Assembly: GCA_964604165.1 (NCBI GenBank)
Contig: CAZRYF010000043.1
Location: 1-42,347, forward strand
Direction of reading: 5' to 3'
Source: JAYZDK01 sp964604165
GTDB lineage: Bacteria > Myxococcota_A > UBA796 > CAJQPC01
Length of the DNA stretch: 42,347 bases
The notes beneath the pieces were generated by a model that searched no databases, was not told the origin of the DNA, and saw only the letters and a program-made list of their open reading frames with translations. Every line of letters begins with the position of its first letter. Position 1 is the first letter of the stretch. Of the stretch, positions 35,774-42,347 are shown in pieces. The translations under genes were made by a program, and so were the position numbers.

Positions 35774-36609
35774 CGGGAGCCCGGTAGCCGGATCTCGCTC
35801 CCCTCGCCTGCCGCCAAGACATTCACCCGGGAGCCAATGGCCTGCAACAAGTCATTTCGCAGCGAGATCCGCGTGGCCTCTGGAGAGGTGCGAGCCTCTC
35901 TCTTCAGGGCGAGAAACCGGGAGATCTCCCCCTCGGAGCGGGACAGACGCTCGGTGGAGCCCGCCCGCGCCTCTTCCAACAAGGCCGCCTTCTCCCCCCT
36001 GGCCCGCGGCCCCAACTCAGAGGCATAGGCATCTGCCGCCAGGGCCAAAGTCTCCTGGTCTCCCTGTGCACTGGACACATCATTGAAGGCATCCACCACG
36101 CTCGACGGTGGCACCAGGTTGCGCACTTCAATGGACGCTAGACGCACCCCAAGCCCCAGATAGTCCAGGCGCTCCTGTGCCTCCATCTTGACCTGCCGCT
36201 GGAGGACGACCCGACCCTCCGTGAGCAGAGTGTCCACTTCCATCCTGGCCACCACCTCCGCGGCGGCGGCGGCAACCTCCGCGGCCACGATGACATCGGG
36301 GTGTTCGGTGCCCGTAAGCCAGGCCACAGGGTCCGCGACGCTGAACTGCACGGCAAGAGCCAGCTCCACCAGGTTGGTGTCACCCGTGAGAAGCCGCCGC
36401 TGCCCGGGCTCGACACGCCTGATCTCCTCCACACCCACCCTCTCATCCCACTCCAGTGGCCACGGGGCCCGTATCCCCAGTCCCGGTCCCTGTGCCCGCT
36501 CCACCGCTCCCAAGCGATAGATCACCGCCGTTTCCCCCGGCTCCACGACGAGCAGACCCGTGGCGAAATAGGCAAGCGCGGCCCCAAACAAGGCAGTGGA
36601 CTTCTTCAT
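35770..36609 (-). CDS. SPFH/prohibitin-family membrane protein
   Basis: 279 residues. An N-terminal membrane helix (about 5-22) leads into an SPFH domain: VVEPGETAVIYRLGAVER, GPGLGIRAPWPLEW, VELALAVQFSVADPVAWL, then the helical stretch ALLEEARAGSTERLSRSEGE. SPFH proteins (HflK, HflC, prohibitins, stomatins) assemble into ring- or cage-like oligomers that organise membrane microdomains and restrain FtsH protease. This is the third SPFH protein of the operon, shorter in its helical tail than HflC. Its start overlaps the hflC stop as ATGA, and its stop overlaps the sulfatase start. No FtsH gene is visible in the window. Confidence 0.87.
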   Translation of the reverse strand: MKKSTALFGAALAYFATGLLVVEPGETAVIYRLGAVERAQGPGLGIRAPWPLEWDERVGVEEIRRVEPGQRRLLTGDTNLVELALAVQFSVADPVAWLTGTEHPDVIVAAEVAAAAAEVVARMEVDTLLTEGRVVLQRQVKMEAQERLDYLGLGVRLASIEVRNLVPPSSVVDAFNDVSSAQGDQETLALAADAYASELGPRARGEKAALLEEARAGSTERLSRSEGEISRFLALKREARTSPEATRISLRNDLLQAIGSRVNVLAAGEGSEIRLPGSR

Positions 36610-37466
36610 CGGCCGCTTAGAACCTCGAACAAGGGACTCTCGCTGTCCAGGACCAAGGTGGTGTCTTCTCCCAAGAGGGCATCCAGCGCTTCCACATCCC
36701 TCAGATACCGGTAGAATCCAGGGTCGAGGGCATAGGTCTCCGCCGTTCGCCTGGCTGCCAACTCCTCGGCCTTCGCCAGGATCTGTGCAGCCTCCCGCTC
36801 AGCCCCAGCCTGCATCTCCGCAGCCTGGCGGTCCGCCTTGGCCCGAATGCCCGTGGCCTTCTCCTCTCCCTCCGAGCGATACTGGTTGGCAATGCGCTTT
36901 CGCTCCGCCCGCATGCGCTCATAAATGGACTGCTCATTTTGTAGGGGCAACCCCACGTGGCGCAGGCGCACATCGAGCACCGCCACCCCCAGGCGCTCCC
37001 CGGCCCACCGGCCTACATCCTCGGCCACTCCGTCCGGGAGAAGCGTCTCAGCCGCCCCCTCCACGCTGAAGAGGGACCGAAGATCCCGGTCTGCAAGCCC
37101 CGCTGCGACGCGGCTGATCACCAGATCCGAGAGCTGCACCTCCACCGCGGACAGGCTGCCCACGGTCTCCAGAAAGCGCTCCGGATCCTCCACCCGCCAC
37201 ACCACAAAGGGCTCCACCACGAGGTTTTTCTTGTCCCGGGTGAACATCTCCGTAGGTTCCACCTGGAGCATGCGCGACCGGGAGTCGAACAGGACCACCT
37301 GGTGAATGGGCCAGGGGGCCCTGAAGTACAGCCCGGGCTCCGTCAGGGTACGCACCGGGGCACCAAACGCGGTCACCACACCGGTCTCTCGGGCATCCAC
37401 CGTGTAGACGGAGCCACCCAGGAAAAAGAGGGCAACCAAGCCCCACCCAAAGGTTCTCTGGTTCAT
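36606..37466 (-). CDS. hflC: HflC-like protease modulator (SPFH domain)
   Basis: 286 residues with a short N-terminal membrane helix (GWGLVALFFLGG), then DARETGVVTAFGAPVRTLTEPGLYFRAPWP and VVWRVEDPERFLETVG, typical of HflC. The helical region holds the family hallmark ERMRAERKRIANQYRSEGEE followed by an Ala/Glu coiled coil, and the C-terminus TYALDPGFYRYLRDVEALD is also HflC-like. In Escherichia coli HflC pairs with HflK around FtsH. I chose the ATG at 37466 because it gives the membrane helix at the right place and overlaps the stop of the upstream gene as ATGA; a start at 37523 would run into that gene. Confidence 0.9.
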   Translation of the reverse strand: MNQRTFGWGLVALFFLGGSVYTVDARETGVVTAFGAPVRTLTEPGLYFRAPWPIHQVVLFDSRSRMLQVEPTEMFTRDKKNLVVEPFVVWRVEDPERFLETVGSLSAVEVQLSDLVISRVAAGLADRDLRSLFSVEGAAETLLPDGVAEDVGRWAGERLGVAVLDVRLRHVGLPLQNEQSIYERMRAERKRIANQYRSEGEEKATGIRAKADRQAAEMQAGAEREAAQILAKAEELAARRTAETYALDPGFYRYLRDVEALDALLGEDTTLVLDSESPLFEVLSGR

Positions 37467-39811
37467 GGGTTGCTCCCAAGCTTGCTGGGATCCACCGGTT
37501 CCGCGATGGAGTCGCCCAGCCAAAGGCGAATGGAGTGCGGGGCAATCACAAGCCGCGCATCGGAGAGGGTCTCTTCAAGCATCTCGCGTCCCACGCGGAA
37601 GCGGGTCAGTTCTGGGGAGCGAGCACCGCCCACCACAAGGGCCTTCAACTGGCTGTGCTCCACATCCACCCGGCTGGACAATGCAGCGGCCTCGCTCACC
37701 GCAGCCTCCAGCAAGGCCAGGGAGTTTCCCCGGGCAATGGGAACGGTCCGCGCCGAATATGCCTCTGCCAGGTGGATACTGGAGCGCTTCTCCTCGTCTG
37801 CCGAAATGACATCCATGAAGGCGCTTACCACCGGCGGCGGCGGGACCGCCAGGGCGAGCCTGGCATCCAACACCTGGACCCCCAGATCAGCTCGGATAGA
37901 CAAGGTCTGGGCCGCCAGGGTCACCCGTTCTTCCAATTGTCGACGCCCGGAAGTGAGCACCTCGTCCTGGGTCAGGGTGCCTACCGCACGCACAAGCGCC
38001 GCCCGGGCAAGCCCAGCGAGTACCTGCTCCGGATCCTGGGCGCCATAGACGAACGCATGGGCGTCCTTCACCTGGTAGTGCAGCACGGCCTGAACCGAAA
38101 CCATGGACTGGTCACCGGTGAGAAGAGGCGAATCGGACTCGGCGATCTGCACCCGACGCACCCGGTCCACATCCACCAACACCACCTCCTCGATGGGGGG
38201 AGGAAGGGTCAACGCCAGCCCTGGTGCTCGGGCCTCCGCCAGGGGAAAGCCAAGCCGCTCCACCACACCAAGGTGCCCGGGTGGAACCACGACGGTGCCT
38301 CCCAACACGAAGAGGACGAGCCCAAGAGCCAGCAGTCGTCCCCGCCCGGCAAACCAGCCCCCCAAAGAATCCAGCCTGGTCGCTCCCAAGAACCTGCCAG
38401 AACCCGCCATTTCCAGGAGCCCAAGCGCCTCCAGCGCCAGGAGCGCTGCTCCCACGAGCACCAGCCAGCCGCCCGCTGCGTGGCCCAGAAGAGCAACCCC
38501 TTGCCCCAATCCAATGGCGAAAAGCGCGCGAGATGCTCCGGGACGCTCCAGTCGGTCCCGTTCCGGCTCGGCGGCCAGGAGAAGATGATCCAGGTACCAG
38601 GCTCCCAGCGCCAGTCCCCCGCCGACGAGGCTGCCCTCCACTCCCAGAGGGGCCCCGCGCGAAACAACCCCCGCCAGCGCCGCCAACCCACCCACAGCCA
38701 AAACGGCCTGAAGAGGGCGCCGCCAACCCAGGGCATCCTCCACCGGCTGTGCCCCCAGGCGCAACAGGGTCAACACCCCCGCCCAAGCCAGCAGCGCTCC
38801 CACTGCAACCCCGCCCACCAGGGCAAGCACCGCCCCCCCGTTGAGAAGGACCAACCCCACCAGGAGCCGTCCTTGTCGAACGCGCATTGTCTCGGGTTCC
38901 AAGCGCTGCGTTCGACCCAGGGCTTGTTCTGCATCTTCAGAGACCACCAGGGGGTAGAGCACGCCGAAGACCACCAGCAGGCCTCCAATCCACCCCAAGG
39001 GTGCAAGCCTCTCGCCATACACCAGCAACCCCAGAAGCGTCGCAAACACCACCTCGGACAGGGACAACACCGATGCCATGCCCGCGGATACATCTCGCAT
39101 CCCCAGGTTCAGCAGGTAGAAGGGCAGGTTGGTACAGACAAGCGCCAAACCCACCACCCACAGAATGGACCGCGCTGGGAGTCCCAGGTCCCCCGTCCCC
39201 AGGGCCACAGCCACCAACACCACCGCAGCAACGGTCCAGGCCACAAACAATGTGGTCAGAATGGGGGTTCCCTCTCGTCGGGTGGCCCGCGTCATCACCA
39301 GCACACCGGCGTAGCCCAGGGCGGAGAGAACAGAGAGGGCATCTCCCAGCAGAAACCGAGGGTTGGTGAAGTGGCTCAAATGGAAGAGGGAAACGCCCGA
39401 GAGAAGCGCCACGCCCAGCATGGCAATGCCACCTCCTGTCATCACCGTCGCGCCAGGACGCTCTTGAAAAGCCCACCAGGCCAAAGGGAAGGCCGCAAGG
39501 GGGGCCAGGTTGTGAAAGAAGATGGTGTTGGCCACGGTCGTAAAGGCGTAGCCCCCCACAAAGGTGGCGGAGGCCACCGCAAGGCAGAGCCCATAGATCA
39601 CGCCCAGGCGCCGGGTGGTCGAATCGGGGTTCAGGACCACAGCGGATCCCTCAGCCCACAGGGCCCAACCCCCGAAAACCCCTGCAACAATCACGGCCCG
39701 CCACGCAGCGATGCCCACGATGGGGGCGTCGGCCCCCCTGGTGAACAAGGCCATCAGCGAGAAGGCGAGCATCGCCCCCAGAACGAGGGCGTGGCGCGGC
39801 GACAGCTTCAT
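37463..39811 (-). CDS. EamA-type transporter fused to an HflK-like SPFH domain
   Basis: 782 residues in one open frame. Residues of about 1-290 are an EamA/DMT permease with ten predicted membrane helices in two repeats (TTVANTIFFHNLAPLAAFPL, GMRDVSAGMASVLSLSEVVF and the GERL motif near the end). Residues of about 300-490 add further hydrophobic segments. From about 500 comes an HflK-like SPFH domain: VVVPPGHLGVVERLGFP, LLTGDQSMVSVQAVLHYQVKD, RAALVRAVGTLTQDEVLTSGR and a helical tail. EamA proteins export small metabolites; HflK restrains FtsH. No stop lies between the two parts, although an internal ATG at 38887 (MRVRQG) could start a separate HflK. The frame is open further upstream only as the shadow of the divergent gene. 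Confidence 0.85.
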   Translation of the reverse strand: MKLSPRHALVLGAMLAFSLMALFTRGADAPIVGIAAWRAVIVAGVFGGWALWAEGSAVVLNPDSTTRRLGVIYGLCLAVASATFVGGYAFTTVANTIFFHNLAPLAAFPLAWWAFQERPGATVMTGGGIAMLGVALLSGVSLFHLSHFTNPRFLLGDALSVLSALGYAGVLVMTRATRREGTPILTTLFVAWTVAAVVLVAVALGTGDLGLPARSILWVVGLALVCTNLPFYLLNLGMRDVSAGMASVLSLSEVVFATLLGLLVYGERLAPLGWIGGLLVVFGVLYPLVVSEDAEQALGRTQRLEPETMRVRQGRLLVGLVLLNGGAVLALVGGVAVGALLAWAGVLTLLRLGAQPVEDALGWRRPLQAVLAVGGLAALAGVVSRGAPLGVEGSLVGGGLALGAWYLDHLLLAAEPERDRLERPGASRALFAIGLGQGVALLGHAAGGWLVLVGAALLALEALGLLEMAGSGRFLGATRLDSLGGWFAGRGRLLALGLVLFVLGGTVVVPPGHLGVVERLGFPLAEARAPGLALTLPPPIEEVVLVDVDRVRRVQIAESDSPLLTGDQSMVSVQAVLHYQVKDAHAFVYGAQDPEQVLAGLARAALVRAVGTLTQDEVLTSGRRQLEERVTLAAQTLSIRADLGVQVLDARLALAVPPPPVVSAFMDVISADEEKRSSIHLAEAYSARTVPIARGNSLALLEAAVSEAAALSSRVDVEHSQLKALVVGGARSPELTRFRVGREMLEETLSDARLVIAPHSIRLWLGDSIAEPVDPSKLGSNP

Positions 39812-39818
39812 CCGAGGA

Positions 39819-39824
39819 ATTATA
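39819..39824 (-). promoter_or_regulatory. Consensus -10 box; possible leaderless start
   Basis: On the minus strand a perfect TATAAT ends 7 bases before the ATG at 39811, so transcription would begin at or next to the start codon. No Shine-Dalgarno is present between them. No convincing -35 hexamer is visible 17-18 bases upstream (nearest: TGGGGA). In this GC-rich DNA a chance TATAAT at this spot is unlikely. Confidence 0.45.
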
Positions 39825-39898
39825 CGTGCTTCCGCGGGCAGGTCCCCAGGGGAGCCTCCTTGCCGCGGCGGTAGGATGGCAAAGAACCCGGACTGCCC

Positions 39899-41086
39899 AT
39901 GTCCTCCTTTTGGATCGAAAACGCTGCTCCCCTGCCTCTTCCAGGGCCGGAATCCCTCCCTTCTCGCACCCAGGTGCTGGTGGTAGGAGGCAGCCTCGCC
40001 GGGGTGGCTCTGGCCCGGGAGCTTGCGACCGCTGGAGCCACCGTTTGCCTGTGCGAAAAGAGGAGAGCGGTGGGGCAAAGTTGGAGTGCCCGGTCCCTGG
40101 GACTGATCTCCCTGGCTCCCCTGGAGCACCCAAACCGGCTGGAAGCAGCCCTGGGAGAAGAAAAGGCCCTGCAGCTCTTCCAGTACTCCCGAGAGAACGG
40201 GGCCCTGGCGAACAAAGAGAAGGGCGTGATGGTGACGGGGGGAGTCCATGCAGCCGGGGTGCCCGGAGAGGCCGAGGACATTCACGCCTCCGTCTCCTTG
40301 TTGGAGCGATGGGGCATCCCAGTGGAGACCTGGGATGCAGGCAAGGTCACCCAAAGGACCGGCGCCCAGGGGTTTGACGTGGCTCGTCACCATCCCGAAG
40401 AGGCCGTGTGCGACCCCGCAAAGCTTACGACCTCCATCGCCCGAGGCGCCCGTGAGGCGGGCGCGAGCCTTCACGCTGGGTGCGAGGTCACCGCCATCGA
40501 CGAAGCCCCCGGAGGGCTCGTGGCCCAGATCGGAACCCGATCTCTCCACACCGACACCGTGGTGTACGCAGGGGGCCCCTCCCTTCCCGATCTGGACCCC
40601 ACCTTGGAACCTCTTCTGTCCGGTGTCCGGCGCCAGACCCTCTGTCTCCAAGGTGGCGGCGACTTCCCCCGGATTCCCATTCGGACCCAGCACGGACACC
40701 TGCTCCTGCGATCCCTGCCCGGTGGATCCGTCGCGGCCTCAGGTTGTCGGTGGGCCACCCCCCACATGGAGGTCGGAGAGCGGGATGAAACGGCGCGCGT
40801 GCCCATCATTGACGATCGCCTTCGAGAAGCCCTCCTGCGTCACTTTCCGGGAACCGAAGGAGAAACCACCCAAAGCGCCTGGTCAGGAATCATGGATCAC
40901 TCCTGCGATGGCCTCCCTCTGATCGGACCCTTGCCAGGCCGCTCTCGCCATATCCTGTGCACAGGATTCAACGGCAACGAGCTGTCCTTTGCTCTCCGGG
41001 CCGCCCACTCTGTCGCCCTGGGACTTCTTCATGGGCGGGATCCTGACCTGCCGGCCATTCTTCAGCCCTCGCGCTTCGTGGGATGA
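39899..41086 (+). CDS. FAD-dependent oxidoreductase (DAO/glycine-oxidase-like)
   Basis: 395 residues. A Rossmann FAD-binding motif lies near residues 26-50 (VLVVGGSLAGVALARELATAGA, ending CLCEKR). The body is of D-amino-acid-oxidase type, with a helical region holding a substrate-domain stretch (LLERWGIPVETWD), a second nucleotide-proximal strand (VVYAGGPSLPDL) and the C-terminal WSGIMDHSCDGLPLIGPLPG followed by CTGFNGNELSFAL, typical of DAO-family enzymes. It probably oxidises an amine or amino acid with FAD. The stop overlaps the next start as ATGA. Divergent from the EamA-SPFH gene. Substrate unknown. Confidence 0.88.
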   Translation: MSSFWIENAAPLPLPGPESLPSRTQVLVVGGSLAGVALARELATAGATVCLCEKRRAVGQSWSARSLGLISLAPLEHPNRLEAALGEEKALQLFQYSRENGALANKEKGVMVTGGVHAAGVPGEAEDIHASVSLLERWGIPVETWDAGKVTQRTGAQGFDVARHHPEEAVCDPAKLTTSIARGAREAGASLHAGCEVTAIDEAPGGLVAQIGTRSLHTDTVVYAGGPSLPDLDPTLEPLLSGVRRQTLCLQGGGDFPRIPIRTQHGHLLLRSLPGGSVAASGCRWATPHMEVGERDETARVPIIDDRLREALLRHFPGTEGETTQSAWSGIMDHSCDGLPLIGPLPGRSRHILCTGFNGNELSFALRAAHSVALGLLHGRDPDLPAILQPSRFVG

Positions 41087-42282
41087 TTCTGAGGGAGGCG
41101 GTCTTGTCGAAGCCACTGGCACGCAATCGGTGGTTCCAGATCTTCGCGATCCTGGGGATCCTCGCAGGCGTAGAGGGCGTGGTCCGCCAGCTGGTTCCCA
41201 ACCCGTCTCCCACCCTCGTGGCACATCTCCCCTCCCACGGTAACTGGCTCAAGAACAAAGGAAAGCACGTCCAGACCACCTACCAGGGTGACTTTGCGCT
41301 GCACGAATTCGCCCAAGAACCTCCCGGCACCCGGGCCCGGGTGATTTGGATGGGGGGCAACTCCATTCGTGGAGGCACTTTGCCTGACCTGGAGGCCCCC
41401 TCCCTGGTCGAGCGAGCAAACCGAACCGAGAACCTCAACCTTGCTGCACCGGGACTGGACTCGGCGCACTTTCTGCAGATGCTCCCGGAGGTGCTCTCCC
41501 TCCGCCCCAACGCCATCGTCCTCTACTCGGGACACAACGACCGGGGAAACACCCTCTTTCGCGCCTTGGCCAACCACCGGGGAACCTGGGACCTGAGGGT
41601 GCTGGGTGTCCTGAGCCAGGTGCGTCTATTCCAGCTTCTGCAAATGGGTCTCCGTGGCGGGGGCAACGCAACAGGGGCCCTTCCTGCAGAGGTTCAACTA
41701 GGCGCTGCTGATGCAGAGGCCGTTCGCGGCCAATACGAATCCAACCTGAGAACCCTGGTTCGCACCGTGCGGCGTGCGGGGGTGGCTGTGGTGCTTGTGA
41801 CGCCGGCCTCCAACCCCTTGGGCCACCCCTTTGCCTACCAATGCCCCGAGGAGATGCAAGCCCTTGGGTTGGATACCTCCCATGGAAACCATGGCGCCTT
41901 GGACCTCACGACACTCAAGCCGGAAGCGCTGGCCGCCGCCCTGGAGCGAGCCCCCCAATGCCGCGAGTTGAAGATGTTCCAGGCGCGATTGGCCATCGTC
42001 TCCGGAGAGAGAACCGCAGCCCAAGAAGCGCTGGAGAGCCTTCGAGACCGTACGCGAACACCGGTACAAGCCGACCGCCAGACCCTTGAGACCCTTCGGC
42101 GCGTGGCTTCCACCGAAGGCGCTGCCCTGGCCTATGCCGGAGCTACCCCCGCTCACCCTGGACGGTCGCGCGTCTGGTCTGGTGGGACAACCTCCACCCG
42201 ACGAGATGCCCTAATCCCCCGAGTCAGAAGTTCGCAGGCCGAAGAACGGAGGGCGGAGCAGGTCGTGGGGCTCAACGCTTGA
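41083..42282 (+). CDS. SGNH/GDSL-like protein, last catalytic block out of frame
   Basis: 399 residues as read. An N-terminal membrane anchor (about 17-35) precedes an SGNH domain with block I WMGGNSIRGG and block III LYSGHNDRGN, then a helical insertion (LKPEALAAALERAPQ, RLAIVSGERTAAQEALE). The expected block V (Asp-x-x-His) is absent in this frame. It is present as DNLHPT in another frame at 42186-42203, flanked by other-frame text ELPPLTLDGRASGLV (about 42140-42185). After that the original frame resumes as DALIPRV. This fits three single-base insertions within about 70 bases, by decay or sequencing error. The protein would be inactive as read. The start overlaps the FAD enzyme stop (ATGA). 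Confidence 0.75.
   Translation: MILREAVLSKPLARNRWFQIFAILGILAGVEGVVRQLVPNPSPTLVAHLPSHGNWLKNKGKHVQTTYQGDFALHEFAQEPPGTRARVIWMGGNSIRGGTLPDLEAPSLVERANRTENLNLAAPGLDSAHFLQMLPEVLSLRPNAIVLYSGHNDRGNTLFRALANHRGTWDLRVLGVLSQVRLFQLLQMGLRGGGNATGALPAEVQLGAADAEAVRGQYESNLRTLVRTVRRAGVAVVLVTPASNPLGHPFAYQCPEEMQALGLDTSHGNHGALDLTTLKPEALAAALERAPQCRELKMFQARLAIVSGERTAAQEALESLRDRTRTPVQADRQTLETLRRVASTEGAALAYAGATPAHPGRSRVWSGGTTSTRRDALIPRVRSSQAEERRAEQVVGLNA
42139..42204 (+). other. Cluster of apparent frameshifts in the SGNH gene
   Basis: The protein-like signal moves by +1 three times: near 42139 (GG run), near 42183-42186 (GGG run) and near 42204, returning to the original frame. Two of the three sites are short G runs. 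Confidence 0.55.
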
Positions 42283-42347
42283 AAGTCGACAAGCTCGACA
42301 AGCTCGACAAGCTCGAACCTCACCCCCTGTGGCGGTGGGTGTCACCC
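42279..42347 (+). CDS. Possible start of a further gene (partial, low confidence)
   Basis: A TTG at 42279 overlaps the preceding TGA as TTGA and opens a frame that runs to the window end, reading VDKLDKLDKLDKLEPHPLWR then WVSP. The TTGA overlap mirrors the ATGA/GTGA junctions elsewhere in the window. It may instead be the frame-shifted tail of the SGNH gene. Confidence 0.3.
   Translation, partial: MKVDKLDKLDKLEPHPLWRWVSP
42286..42317. repeat. 9-bp tandem repeat TCGACAAGC, three full copies plus a partial one
   Basis: Three exact copies (42286-42312) and a partial fourth. The unit is in frame with the possible downstream gene, where it encodes KLD. Confidence 0.9.

Noticed and set aside
34001..36028. 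Plus-strand open frame of 675 codons
   Set aside because: It covers the minus-strand sulfatase and SPFH genes, both of which have clear motifs.
37535..39874. Plus-strand open frame of 779 codons
   Set aside because: Shadow of the EamA-SPFH gene; composition rich in Gln, Pro and Arg with no domain.
39812..40699. N-terminal extension of the EamA-SPFH frame
   Set aside because: It lies antisense to the FAD oxidoreductase, and the EamA domain begins at the ATG at 39811.

Overview
The window is GC-rich bacterial DNA with very dense, operon-like coding and no mobile element, tRNA, rRNA or CRISPR that I could see. Several features point to Myxococcota or a close deltaproteobacterial relative. Two secreted proteins end in a MYXO-CTERM-like tail (Cys cluster, hydrophobic helix, Arg cluster). 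One carries a MopE-like Asp-rich metal-binding region. Many lipoproteins have long Asp-Ala or Asp-Thr-Gly linkers. All assignments come from reading motifs; no homology search was possible.

Layout. 1-297: the C-terminus of a Gly/Gln/Asn-rich repeat protein. 409-2619: a secreted beta-helix protein. 2627-5720 (minus): a LON-domain protein, MoxR ATPase, CoxE-like VWA protein and a lipoprotein. 5779-9163 (plus): a methyltransferase, a MYXO-CTERM protein and a fatty-acid desaturase. 9174-10966 (minus): an HDOD protein and an MBL-fold hydrolase. About 11088-11240 (plus): a clear cobalamin riboswitch whose expression platform can hide the Shine-Dalgarno of the gene at 11345.

Four predicted surface lipoproteins follow the riboswitch (11345-14266); the first two are paralogues. 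No known B12 transporter or biosynthesis gene lies near it. Next comes a 3,925-residue protein (14302-26079) made of 22 tandem FapA/DUF342 N-terminal-type units on one C-terminal beta-helix. The units are organised as a four-unit higher-order repeat.

From 26127 to 34223 a tightly packed run encodes a coiled-coil lipoprotein, a degenerate sulfatase-fold protein, a membrane SGNH protein, a ferritin-like diiron protein, a NodU/CmcH carbamoyltransferase, a DUF5989 protein and two Asp-Ala lipoproteins. This looks like an envelope-glycan or lipid modification module. From 39811 to 34313 (minus) four genes overlap by ATGA: an EamA-transporter/SPFH fusion, HflC, a third SPFH protein and a sulfatase-fold membrane enzyme. 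39899-42282 (plus) encodes a FAD oxidoreductase and an SGNH protein whose last catalytic block is out of frame.

The most unusual items are the B12-riboswitch lipoprotein cassette, the giant FapA-repeat gene and the EamA-SPFH fusion.
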